A program made the translations under genes and the position numbers. DNA of 64,000 nt from Bacillota bacterium. GTDB lineage: Bacteria; Bacillota; Clostridia; Acetivibrionales; DSM-1351. The notes beneath the pieces are model-generated. The model worked only from the letters and a program-made list of their open reading frames with translations. It was not told where the DNA came from and did not search any database. Position 1 is the stretch's first letter, and the number at the start of each line of letters is the position of its first letter. Shown one piece after another: positions 8,239 through 16,542 of this stretch. The DNA lies in contig JAEYHZ010000022.1 of the NCBI GenBank assembly GCA_023409265.1, positions 310,001 through 374,000 on the forward strand, given 5' to 3'.

Positions 8239-9550
8239 CCTCGGTGTCCTCCATAGAGATGAGCACGGCCCTCATCTGTTTATCCTGTGCATCCTCCAGG
8301 CTGATTAAATTCTGGTATTGCTCTCTGAGCTGTTTTAGCAATTTCACGTCTTTTTTCGTTGGAGCAAAGTTGAGGCGTTTGAGCCAGAAATCATTTTTTT
8401 CCAATGCCCTTGCCACACGCCGCCAGGTCGGAATTTTCTTGCAGGATTCCAGCTTTCGGTCTGCTTCGTCGGGTACATCTTCCATCCTGATTCCATGGGA
8501 AGACCACCATCTGAAAAATGTCTTAATCTTGCGATAATAGTGATCCCTGAGCTCCGGGGCGTATAATCCCAAGCTTTCCAGCAGGAACACGGTATATTGC
8601 TGCCAGGTCATGCCGGAAGGCTTTTCAGATTTCATATTTCCCAGAAGTGATGTTCTGGCGTAGATATTCCCAAAATTTACCCCATGGACCCTGCTCACCA
8701 CCCGTTCCCAGGTTTCCGGTTCCAGGGCACGGAATTGGTCCAGGCCGTTGCGCTGGTCATCACCATAAGGCTGACAGAGTCTTTGCTGATAAATACTAAG
8801 TCCATTCTTATACATCAATTCGTAAATTTCATTGAATTCAAGATTTAATTGACTGACGGCGCCCCAGATATCTTCTGCTCTCCAGTCGTATAACGGGTAA
8901 AAATGGTAAACAATGCAGGCCGAACTAGCAGTACGCAGTTTTGTTGTCCAGCCATATCCTTCATAGGTCTCCTTGGATTTATTGACGATGGTGTTGAAAC
9001 GGTTCAGGCTTTCATCACTTCGAATAGCAATTCCGACTGCAGCAGGGTCTTTATGTATTTTTTGGAACCATTGGCTGAATTGATATGTAAATTCTTCAAA
9101 TTCCATTCCCTTATGAAACCACGTCCAGTCATCCGGCATATTGCTTTCATTAATAACGCAATCATAATCCGGCATATCCCTAACCCATTTTTCCCTTTCA
9201 TTGGTGTCCCAGCAAATCCAGGTGGGCTGGATAACGGATACGGCATTCCGCAAAGACAGAGGCAGACAACACCAGTAAAAATTATCTACCACATCTGCTG
9301 TAATCCTGCGCAGTACTTCCATATGCCGGATAGTGGCCTTATATTGCGATTCCAGGTCAATGTATAAGACACTGAATTTTCTGTTCATTTGACGGGAGAT
9401 GTCAGCACAGAGCTGGAGCATTACCGAGCTGTCTTTTCCACCTGATACACAGAGGTAGACGGACTCAAAATCTGAAAAGATCAAATTGAAGCGTTTTATG
9501 GCAGCAGTTAATACGTTTTCTTTTGTATATATTTTAGCAATTTTTGACAC
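8228..9550 (-). CDS. ibrA: PAPS reductase/DUF3440 family protein, IbrA type
   Basis: This 440-residue protein has an N-terminal adenine-nucleotide alpha-hydrolase (PP-loop) domain. The loop SGGKDSSVM is at about residues 35-43, followed by FSVLYIDLESQ and the conserved WICWDTNEREKWVR segment. The C-terminal half (DUF3440) has the QRLCQPYGDDQRNGLDQF block typical of IbrA. It starts with GTG after AAAGGGG. PP-loop enzymes adenylate substrates or handle sulfur; the IbrA reaction is not known. It is the first gene of a three-gene operon with a GNAT protein and IbrB. No phage structural genes or integrase are nearby, although homologues often sit on phages or islands. Confidence 0.88.
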   Translation of the reverse strand: MSKIAKIYTKENVLTAAIKRFNLIFSDFESVYLCVSGGKDSSVMLQLCADISRQMNRKFSVLYIDLESQYKATIRHMEVLRRITADVVDNFYWCCLPLSLRNAVSVIQPTWICWDTNEREKWVRDMPDYDCVINESNMPDDWTWFHKGMEFEEFTYQFSQWFQKIHKDPAAVGIAIRSDESLNRFNTIVNKSKETYEGYGWTTKLRTASSACIVYHFYPLYDWRAEDIWGAVSQLNLEFNEIYELMYKNGLSIYQQRLCQPYGDDQRNGLDQFRALEPETWERVVSRVHGVNFGNIYARTSLLGNMKSEKPSGMTWQQYTVFLLESLGLYAPELRDHYYRKIKTFFRWWSSHGIRMEDVPDEADRKLESCKKIPTWRRVARALEKNDFWLKRLNFAPTKKDVKLLKQLREQYQNLISLEDAQDKQMRAVLISMEDTEDDG

Positions 9551-9943
9551 CCCCTTTAAGATGAGAATTTCTTAAACGCGGCCATTTTCTTATACGAAGC
9601 CATTAATTATAGTAAACTCTTTCGTTTTCAGTCTTTATTCACGGAGCAGCGGATTGTCGGAAGACTACACCAATTAATTAATATACCAGAAACAGCTTTT
9701 TTGCCGGACTGTAATGTTGTGAATTTACCTGTTTTTGTCTCCAATAAAGGGAATAGACAATCAGTTTCGAGGTACAGTTATTAATTGTACCCTACCTGTT
9801 TTACTCCGGATTCTCGGGCTAATTGGGAACAAAAAAACAATAATTAGATGCATAGCAGTGAGGAAATAAATATTACAAGTTATTAATAATACAGTATAAG
9901 CAAGTTATACCTCATAATTTCTAAGGATAAAACAAATATAAAA
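9551..9943. other. Divergent intergenic region between ibrA and the LytTR gene
   Basis: This is about 390 bases of AT-rich DNA. The clearest element is the inverted repeat GGTACA (9771-9776) and TGTACC (9786-9791) around nine bases. It could be an operator for either divergent unit. It does not match a two-half-site LytTR box well. I see no clear sigma-A promoter pair. Confidence 0.4.
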
Positions 9944-10669
9944 ATGGAAATGATTTATATTTTTATTTGTGAAAACAATCTAATGGCCTCCCAAAAATAC
10001 ACAGAGCTGTTGATGAAAATATCGTGGAGGCATAATTTAAATATTGATATACAGAGCTTTCAAAATGGTGAAGAGCTCTTGGAGGCTTCAAAAAAATATA
10101 TGGCTGACATTATATATATGGATGTCCATTTGGAAGGAATAAACGGAATTGAGACCGCCCGGGAACTTCAGTTATGCGGTTATCAGGCTTCCCTCATATT
10201 CCTGACTAACAGCCAGGAACATGTATATGAAGCATTTGAGGTCAGGCCGGTCAGGTATCTGATTAAGGGGAAAACGACCCAGGAAGATTTTGAGAGGAGT
10301 TTTTTGAAAGCAGTTGAGCTTTCCATTAAAAAAAGGAAGGAAATTCTTCTTTGCAGTACCTGCAACAGAAATGTTGCAGTGCCAAAAAGAGATATTGCTT
10401 ATATTAAAGTTTCTAAACGCCTCATTACTATACACTATAAAGACAAAGAGGCTTGTTTCTCCGGCAATTTGGAAAAGCTCACGGATCAGCTGCAGGAGCA
10501 TAGCTTCTTAAGGATACATCGTTCCTACATCGTGAATTTATTTCATGTTACTACTTTCTGCTCCAAATATGTGGTTCTGCAAAGCGGAAAAAGGATTCCG
10601 GTGGGGATTACCCATATAAGTGAAGTGAGGCATGCTTTTTTGAATCTATACAAAAAAACTGATATTTAA
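9944..10669 (+). CDS. LytTR family response regulator
   Basis: This 241-residue protein has a receiver domain (about 4-125), with the phosphoacceptor Asp in IIYMDVHLEG (about 60), Thr/Ser in IFLTNS (about 88) and Lys in YLIKG (about 107). A LytTR DNA-binding domain (about 135-235) follows, ending in the usual FLRIHRSYIVNL block. Such regulators typically act with GHKL kinases to control bacteriocins, virulence or cell-surface genes. No kinase gene is adjacent; the truncated kinase at the left edge is 9 kb away. The next plus-strand gene is the adhesin, a plausible but unproven target. The ribosome site is weak: AAGGA lies 16 bases before the chosen ATG. Confidence 0.92.
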   Translation: MEMIYIFICENNLMASQKYTELLMKISWRHNLNIDIQSFQNGEELLEASKKYMADIIYMDVHLEGINGIETARELQLCGYQASLIFLTNSQEHVYEAFEVRPVRYLIKGKTTQEDFERSFLKAVELSIKKRKEILLCSTCNRNVAVPKRDIAYIKVSKRLITIHYKDKEACFSGNLEKLTDQLQEHSFLRIHRSYIVNLFHVTTFCSKYVVLQSGKRIPVGITHISEVRHAFLNLYKKTDI

Positions 10670-10682
10670 GCAAGGAGCTTTC

Positions 10683-10739
10683 AGCCCAAGGCTGCAAATC
10701 TCAAGGAGAAGATATCCAGGTTTAAAATTGGGGCTTTTT
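10683..10739 (+). terminator. Likely terminator after the LytTR gene
   Basis: AGCCCAA (10683-10689) pairs with TTGGGGCT (10728-10735, one bulged G), followed by TTTT. The loop is long (38 bases), so strength is uncertain. Confidence 0.45.
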
Positions 10740-11212
10740 CCTCCAAAAACTTACTGCCTCTCCTACTAATCATGATTCATTTGGAATAAACTTTGCCTCA
10801 ATGATCTAATTGAAAACTGGAAAGATATTGCAAAGACCAGAGGTCTTAAGAGTCCCTACCTTACTGTGATTGAACGAGAATACATCAGCTATAGCAGTTT
10901 ACCGCAAAACGGATTTTCTGTATAGCAAGAACTGGTATCTGATTAAGGAAACAGATATGAAATGGATGATTATGTAATGGAGAAAACCGTAGCAAATTAG
11001 TGTGTAAGCATAAATAACTTATATTGGAACAGACTGGCAGGAATTGCCGGTTTGTTTTTTTGTGCCAAGTAATAGCAATGTTCTGAATTAAGATGAAATC
11101 CGATACATTGAAACCTCAATTCGGAACATGCGAACCAACAATGCAGGTAGCTATATTATACTTCCTAGGTAAAGTATTATTTACACCTTATTTTTTATTA
11201 GGAGGAAATTAC
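10740..11212 (+). other. Upstream region of the adhesin, with possible gene remnant
   Basis: There is no intact gene. A frame ending at 10977 encodes YSKNWYLIKETDMKW, which resembles the WYLIKDSVIRWVDG strand of the PAS domain in the 4.6-6.4 kb cyclase, so this may be the scar of a PAS/GGDEF gene. A terminator-like hairpin follows at 11034. A 13-base direct repeat (ACATGCGAACCAA) occurs at 11126 and again over the adhesin start at 11211. Confidence 0.35.
11034..11061 (+). terminator. Terminator upstream of the adhesin gene
   Basis: CTGGCA pairs with TGCCGG (one G-U pair) around a 5-base loop and is followed by TTTGTTTTTTT. It could end a remnant transcript or act as an attenuator in the adhesin leader, 150 bases before the start codon. 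Confidence 0.6.
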
Positions 11213-13984
11213 ATGCGAACCAAGAAACAGCGTAAAAGCAGTAAAATATTCAGTTTTCTCCTGACGATAGCTGTTATATGCGGAATGCTCCCGATGCGCG
11301 TATATGCAGCAGAGGTCGGAGAGATTACTGTAAGTACTGCCAAAGACTTTATTCAGGCAGTCAATAGCAATAATTCACGGAATATAAAGCTAGCTGCTGA
11401 TATTGTAATTGAGTATGGTATGACGAATGGGTCGGGACAGTGGAACAGTTCGTATAACAGTGTTTCCCAGCCCGGATATTCAGGCCAGCCTCAAGGGATT
11501 ATGGTTGGAAACAAGGCGAGTTCCGGCAGTGGCGATTTTGTCATTGATGGTCAGGGCCATAAACTTATTTTTAACTGGCCCCACACCATTGTAGAAGGTG
11601 GAAATTTCCATTTTCTTAACACGAATTATGTGAAGTCCTTTACGATGAAAGATGTCACATGGTATGGCAGCAGTGAGGTCGGCTGTTATTTTCCGGCCGG
11701 CAATGTAACGGACAATGTAAGCATTACTTTTGATAACGTTACGTATAAAGGACCTGGCATGGGTGATATCGCTATATATCCAGTTCATAATCCGCAGGTA
11801 GTGTTCAAAGACTGCGACATTACAATGAGCTACCGAAACGGTTCAGGCGGAAGCGGTGTTGACTCGGATGGTTATGGCGGAAGCTTGCCGGCATCGGGCA
11901 CTGCAGCCCATGGAGCTTTGTGGCAGGATACACACGCCTCCGAAACCATTGCAGCAAATTTTATCACATTTGAAGGGAGTAATACCATAACCAAACAGGA
12001 TTCCCCGGCAGACGGCGGTGGCGTTCTCGGTGATATTGACCCTATCTTTTATATTTATTGGTACGGAGACAGCTATGTAAAAGTGGCAGACGGCGCTTCC
12101 CTGATTATAAAGGATGAAGCTGGCAAAACGAAGCAATCGGCATATACAACCGGCTTGATTGGCACATATACCAATGCTTATTATACACCGTTCATTGTTG
12201 GACGAAATGCCACATTTGAATACCACCACGTAGGCGGAGGCAACGGATTTATTACCGACTACTACAAGCTGGGCAGCTTTACCATCGGAGATTACGCCAA
12301 CGTTGTCTTCGATATAAAAGCGGACACTAAATATAATAAAAATGATGTGAGCGCTTTTCCTGCCTATTTTGCTGCAGATTCTATCAGTGTCGGCGAAGGA
12401 GCAAAGTGGACATATGTTGTGGATTATGCGGACTCAGCTGCCAGCACTGATAATTCTATGATTAGTGCAAATACCATCAACGTTTCAGAGGGTGCTGAAG
12501 TAAACCTGATTGCGAAGAATAATATTAAAGCAGAAACCCTGATTACTTTGAGGAACAGTAGCCCCAGTGTTACTTTTACAAATCCCCAAAGTGTTGTTCT
12601 TTACAACAGTAAGAGTACTTCAGAAACCAATGTAATCCAAGGCCCTAACAATGCGGTGCTGAACATCGTAACAGACGGATTTCGCATGTGGGAACTGGAA
12701 AACAATGCATTGATGGCAGCGACAATCAGCCCCGGTAATCAGACAGCTCTTGAAGGAAATTATATCCTCTCCCCCGAGACCGAACATCAGTGGGTACTCG
12801 GTGGAGAGCTATATACCGTGTCCGATGTCAATACACTAAAGAATTTCAATATACTGGAGCTTAAGGCAAAGGCTGCGGCAACAAGCGGAAGCATCCTATA
12901 CGAAATCTGGGACGGAACATCTGCCAGCAGCCTTCCTTCAGAAATCGGCGGGCCGTTTCCAATTACTGGAACAAAAAACAATGAATATATCTATACAATT
13001 TTAAAGGAATTAAACCCTAACGGCGAAGATAACAATTATATTTTTGACCGTGAATATACCCTGGCACAATTACAGGAAAATGCAACGATTTCAGAAGGGA
13101 TACTGAAATTGAACGATACCGAGAACGGGTTAGGAACACACACGCTTTATTATGCAGTTGATAACCGCGGTTCCGTTCCGGGAACAAACCCGGATGGAAT
13201 CCCAGACTATCGGCAGCCTTATTCAACGGTGAATGTATATTATAGCCTGTATGACGGTACTGTTGACAACCCTAATCCTGTTAATGTCCAAGATAATGTG
13301 AAAATCGCTGTCCTGTATGGTGAAGCTGATACTGAAGGAAGTTATACCTTTTCCGAAAGCCAGACATATGATTTGCAAAATTATGTGTTTGACTATGATT
13401 TGACAGCTGCCCAACAGATCCAAAACGGCAGTCTTACAACCTGCCAATTGAACGGTCAGGAAATTAAGTTTATTTATCCGGGGTACACACAATCAGACAC
13501 TATGCCAGTTGGAAAAATAGTTCTTATTTATTCGCTGGACATAGAAGATAAAAATGATATTGATGGTGATGGCGATAAAAACGAGCCCAATGGGATCCCC
13601 GATTGGAAGGAAACGCCCGAAGGAACAGAGAGCGGAACGGAACCTGGGGGCAGCACAGAAACTGGTGGAGGTACAGAAACTGGTGGTGGTAATGAAACCG
13701 GTGGTGGTACCGAAACCGGTTCAGGTAACGAAACCGGTGCAGGTAACGAAACTGGTGGCGGTACCGAGACTGGTGGTGGTACCGAGACTGGTGGTGGTAA
13801 CGAAACCGGTTCAGGTAACGAAACCGGTTCAGGTAACGAAACTGGTGGTGGTACCGAAACTGGTGGTGGTACCGAAACCGGTGGTGGTAACGAAACTGGT
13901 AGTGGTAACGAAACCGGTGGTGGTAACGAAACCGGTGCAGGTAACGAAACCGGTGGTGGTAACGAAACCGGTGGTGGTACCTAA
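11213..13984 (+). CDS. Secreted beta-helix adhesin, truncated by a nonsense codon
   Basis: The ATG at 11213 follows AGGAGG by seven bases; an upstream in-frame ATG at 11093 has no ribosome site and would bury the signal peptide. The 923-residue product begins with a signal peptide (about 1-36, ending MRVYAA). A pectate-lyase-like parallel beta-helix region follows (about 45-500), opening with a TVSTAKDFIQAVNS block and rich in short beta-strand repeats. After that come Ig-like or unassigned segments, a Ca-binding-like DIDGDGDKNEPNGIPDW stretch (about 780-800), and the first half of a Gly-Glu-Thr repeat stalk. Translation stops at TAA 13982-13984, inside the stalk. As written, the product would be secreted without its wall anchor. 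The same frame continues to an MPKTG signal, so the full gene is 11213-14629. Confidence 0.85.
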   Translation: MRTKKQRKSSKIFSFLLTIAVICGMLPMRVYAAEVGEITVSTAKDFIQAVNSNNSRNIKLAADIVIEYGMTNGSGQWNSSYNSVSQPGYSGQPQGIMVGNKASSGSGDFVIDGQGHKLIFNWPHTIVEGGNFHFLNTNYVKSFTMKDVTWYGSSEVGCYFPAGNVTDNVSITFDNVTYKGPGMGDIAIYPVHNPQVVFKDCDITMSYRNGSGGSGVDSDGYGGSLPASGTAAHGALWQDTHASETIAANFITFEGSNTITKQDSPADGGGVLGDIDPIFYIYWYGDSYVKVADGASLIIKDEAGKTKQSAYTTGLIGTYTNAYYTPFIVGRNATFEYHHVGGGNGFITDYYKLGSFTIGDYANVVFDIKADTKYNKNDVSAFPAYFAADSISVGEGAKWTYVVDYADSAASTDNSMISANTINVSEGAEVNLIAKNNIKAETLITLRNSSPSVTFTNPQSVVLYNSKSTSETNVIQGPNNAVLNIVTDGFRMWELENNALMAATISPGNQTALEGNYILSPETEHQWVLGGELYTVSDVNTLKNFNILELKAKAAATSGSILYEIWDGTSASSLPSEIGGPFPITGTKNNEYIYTILKELNPNGEDNNYIFDREYTLAQLQENATISEGILKLNDTENGLGTHTLYYAVDNRGSVPGTNPDGIPDYRQPYSTVNVYYSLYDGTVDNPNPVNVQDNVKIAVLYGEADTEGSYTFSESQTYDLQNYVFDYDLTAAQQIQNGSLTTCQLNGQEIKFIYPGYTQSDTMPVGKIVLIYSLDIEDKNDIDGDGDKNEPNGIPDWKETPEGTESGTEPGGSTETGGGTETGGGNETGGGTETGSGNETGAGNETGGGTETGGGTETGGGNETGSGNETGSGNETGGGTETGGGTETGGGNETGSGNETGGGNETGAGNETGGGNETGGGT

Positions 13985-14454
13985 TCAGGTGGTACCGAGA
14001 CTGGTGGTGGTACAGAAACCGGCGGTGGTAACGAAATCGGCGGTGGTAACGAAACCGGCGGTGGTACAGAAACCGGTGGTGGTACCGAAACCGGTGGTGG
14101 TAACGGAACTGATGGAGGTAACGGAACTGATGGAGGTAACGGAACTGATGGAGGTAACGGAACTGATGGAGGTAACGGAACTGATGGAGGTATCGGAACT
14201 GATGGAGGTAACGGAACTGGTGGAGGTAACGGAACTGGTGGAGGTAACGGAACTGGTGGAGGTAACGAAACTGGTGGAGGTATCGGAACTGATAACGGTA
14301 CCGGAACTGATGGAGGTATCGGAACTGATGGAGGTATCGGAACTGGTGGAAATACCGGAACTGATGGAGGTATCGAGACTGGTGGAGGTATCGGAACTGA
14401 TAACAGTACAGGAACTGATAACGGTACAGGAACTGATAACGGTACCGAAGACAA
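13643..14454 (+). repeat. 18-base tandem repeat encoding Gly/Glu/Thr/Asn stalk
   Basis: About 45 degenerate copies of an 18-base unit of the type GGTGGTACCGAAACCGGT encode GGTETG, GGNETG, SGNETG and GGNGTD variants. They make a flexible stalk between the ectodomain and the wall anchor. The unit holding the TAA is irregular: it lacks one GGT codon and reads TAATCA where other units read GAAACC or GAAACT. Such arrays expand and contract easily. Confidence 0.92.
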
Positions 14455-14629
14455 AGAGGACAAAGAAAACAGCATTGTTGATGAATCCCCTGCAGGAGTA
14501 GGAGAATTAGATAATATGCCGAAAACTGGCGATGACAGTAACAGCTATCTCCTATTAACGCTATGTATTCTTTCAGCTCTGTGTCTGGTAATGCTTGCTG
14601 TACCGCGTAAGAATGAAATAATGGACTAA
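13985..14629 (+). pseudogene. Severed 3' part of the adhesin: stalk and MPKTG wall anchor
   Basis: Directly after the TAA the same reading frame stays open for 214 codons. It completes the repeat stalk, then encodes a charged linker (EDKEDKENS), the sorting motif MPKTGD (codons from 14517), a hydrophobic span (YLLLTLCILSALCLVML) and a short basic tail (PRKNEIMD). The tripartite layout is that of a sortase substrate. I checked every codon from 13985 to 14629 and found no further stop. A single G-to-T change (GAA to TAA) would explain the break. It could be a true null allele, a phase-variable or population variant, or an assembly error in the repeats. Confidence 0.88.
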
Positions 14630-14663
14630 CTTTTTGAGAGTATGAAATAAAGTCTGTAAATAT

Positions 14664-14707
14664 AGCTTTCTATGATAAATTAAAAATATCATAGAAAGCT
14701 TTTTTTA
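14664..14707 (+). terminator. Terminator of the adhesin gene
   Basis: A perfect 14-bp stem (AGCTTTCTATGATA with its complement) has a 9-base loop and is followed by seven T. It lies 35 bases after the adhesin's original stop codon, which supports 14629 as the ancestral gene end. Confidence 0.92.
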
Positions 14708-14714
14708 TGGCCTT

Positions 14715-14980
14715 AAGCTCTCACAAAGTGAGAGCTTTCCCTTTCAGGTTCATCATGAACCTTCCCATAGTCCATGTAAAAGACAGACCTTCCCACAAGC
14801 GGAAATCTGTCTTTGTACCTTGTTCTGACCCTTCCTATTTCACAAAAAGGTTACTGTTCTTGGCTGCCCTCTCCGTTGCTCCTACGACCGAACTTAGGAA
14901 AAGACTCTTTAAAAGTTGTGACCTTTATGGCATGGACTTTTAAATATTCCGATTTACCTTGGCTGTGCCTTAACGGGCAG
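14715..14980. ncRNA. Candidate structured noncoding RNA
   Basis: Several strong hairpins stand in a row: AAGCTCTCAC/GTGAGAGCTT (14715-14737), AGGTTCA-/-TGAACCT (14746-14762), AAAGACAGA..TTCC/GGAA..TCTGTCTTT (14779-14814) and TGCC/GGCA (14966-14979). AGTCCATG (14769-14776) also pairs with CATGGACT (14931-14938), closing a 150-base domain. Unpaired stretches are purine-rich on the minus strand, favouring transcription in that direction. No open frame of note is present. I cannot name the RNA family; it may belong to one of the large clostridial RNA classes. Confidence 0.5.
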
Positions 14981-15040
14981 ACCTTTATTTGCGTCAAGTT
15001 TTAAAAGGTATCGCTGAACGAAGTATCGAAATAAAATTCA

Positions 15041-15069
15041 TTGAAAGCATTAATTTCATATGTTATAAT
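15041..15069 (+). promoter_or_regulatory. Sigma-A promoter for the MFS gene
   Basis: TTGAAA (15041-15046) and TATAAT (15064-15069) are separated by 17 bases, giving a start site near 15076 and a leader of about 30 bases. Confidence 0.8.
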
Positions 15070-15108
15070 TGCTGGAAGTTATGACTACTATTGAGAGCTG
15101 GTAAACAA

Positions 15109-16278
15109 ATGAGATTACGCACAAATTTTCATATGGAACGGGACTTTAATTTATTTTTGCTTGCAGGGCTATTCTCCGGAATCGGTGCAGGTATCAATAC
15201 ATCAATATTCAACAACTACTTAAGCGATATATTCAAACTATCCGAAGATATCAGAGGTTTTCTTGAGGTGCCCAGAGAAGCGCCGGGCTTCTTTATTATG
15301 TTAATTCTGGCGGCATTAAGTTTTTTCGGTGATGTACGTATTGCAGCGCTCGGCATGGCAGCAGCGGGACTGGGTATGCTTGGACTCGGTATGCTTTCGC
15401 CGACCTTTGCAATCATGATCATCTGGATGATGATGTACAGCCTCGGCACACACATGGTCATGCCCGTTACGCCATCCATCGGCATGTCCCTGTCCAATCA
15501 GGAATCTTTCGGAGCCAGGCTTGGAACAATCAGTGCCTTCGGCTTATCAGGAAGTATCATTGCCTATGTATATATCTTCCTGGGTTTTAATTTTATGCAC
15601 ATGACTTATCAGTTCGCGTTTGTTACAGGCACCGTTTTCTATGTGTTCGCCGCTTTTGCAGTGGGAATGATGAAGAAGAGCGGTCCGGAAGTTCGAAAAA
15701 TAAGATTTGTTTTTAGAAGACGTTATTCGCTCTATTATGTATTGGCTGTTATCAGTGGTGCAAGGAATCAAATTTTTCTAACGTTTGCGCCGTGGGTACT
15801 GATTAAGGTGTTTGATGTAAAACCTCAGATGTTTGCAATCCTGGGTATCGTAGTTGCCGTTATCAGTATAGGCACACGCAAACTAATCGGTAATTTGATT
15901 GACAGCCGTGGAGAGCGATTTGTCCTGACGTTGGAGGCTGTTCTGTTGTTTGCCATCTGTCTCGGATATGCATTCTCGGACAGACTTTTCTCCACCGGCG
16001 TCGCCGTGGTAATCATAGCCGGCTGTTACGTTATTGACAACTCTATGGCTGCAGTCGAAATGGCGCGGTCAACATATGTACGGAAGATTGCAGTCGATCT
16101 TGCCGACGTGACCCCGACGCTATCAACCGGCGTAAGCCTGCAGCACATCGCTTCAATGGTCATTCCTATTTTCGGAGGTCTTTTGTGGCTGGAGGTCGGA
16201 TATCAGGCCGTATTTATGGCTGCTGCTGTTATTGCATTCCTCAACTTGGTTCTTTCTCGAAGAATTAAGATTGTATAA
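15109..16278 (+). CDS. MFS transporter
   Basis: This 389-residue protein has about 12 hydrophobic spans in two halves with a basic loop near the middle (KKSGPEVRKIRFVFRRR). Conserved MFS loop features are weak, so the substrate is unknown. The ATG at 15109 fits the promoter; an in-frame TTG at 15091 gives six more residues. It is a single-gene unit between a possible RNA gene and the AAC(3)-type gene. The protein resembles uncharacterised MFS proteins rather than a named drug pump; a role in efflux is possible but not shown. Confidence 0.85.
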   Translation: MRLRTNFHMERDFNLFLLAGLFSGIGAGINTSIFNNYLSDIFKLSEDIRGFLEVPREAPGFFIMLILAALSFFGDVRIAALGMAAAGLGMLGLGMLSPTFAIMIIWMMMYSLGTHMVMPVTPSIGMSLSNQESFGARLGTISAFGLSGSIIAYVYIFLGFNFMHMTYQFAFVTGTVFYVFAAFAVGMMKKSGPEVRKIRFVFRRRYSLYYVLAVISGARNQIFLTFAPWVLIKVFDVKPQMFAILGIVVAVISIGTRKLIGNLIDSRGERFVLTLEAVLLFAICLGYAFSDRLFSTGVAVVIIAGCYVIDNSMAAVEMARSTYVRKIAVDLADVTPTLSTGVSLQHIASMVIPIFGGLLWLEVGYQAVFMAAAVIAFLNLVLSRRIKIV

Positions 16279-16380
16279 ACATCACTGTTGTGGAGAACCT
16301 AGCCTTGTACTCTGTTCTCCAGCCGTACCATAAACGGCCTTCAGGAAAAATTTTATCACTTTTAGCTAATAAAAATTAAC

Positions 16381-16491
16381 TCATAGTCTTCTTCCGTATA
16401 CAGGTCTCAGGTTTGATTCGGGCGCAAGGCAAGCTTCACTGGGTTCACCTGCTTTACTGTCAGGCTTACCGCTCATTTCGCGGCTTTTCAT
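16381..16491 (-). other. Unclassified 36-codon frame downstream of the AAC(3)-type gene
   Basis: An ATG at 16491 lies directly after AAGGAGGAG and opens 36 codons reading MKSREMSGKPDSKAGEPSEA at the start. The frame is also open upstream of the ATG. The composition resembles a decayed fragment of a larger protein more than a free peptide. No family was recognised. Confidence 0.25.
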
Positions 16492-16542
16492 CTCCTCCTT
16501 AAGCGGCGTATAGATGGTATGCTTTGCCGCCAGGTGCGGAGG

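Noticed and set aside
9771..9791. LytTR binding site
   Set aside because: The inverted repeat GGTACA/TGTACC does not fit the paired direct half-sites expected for LytTR regulators; kept only as an unassigned repeat.
13643..14454. CRISPR array
   Set aside because: Repeats are contiguous 18-base coding units without unique spacers, and no cas genes are present.
13981..14475. Minus-strand frame with Pro/Val/Ser repeats
   Set aside because: It is the antisense shadow of the same repeat array; repeats of multiple-of-three length keep all frames open.
13554..14501. Long plus-strand frame reading Val/Pro/Thr-rich repeats across the stalk
   Set aside because: It is a shifted reading of the 18-base repeat array in the adhesin gene; it has no ribosome site and no family features.
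14701..14943. 78-codon frame starting at 14707
   Set aside because: It overlaps the T run of a terminator and several perfect hairpins; codon content is not protein-like.
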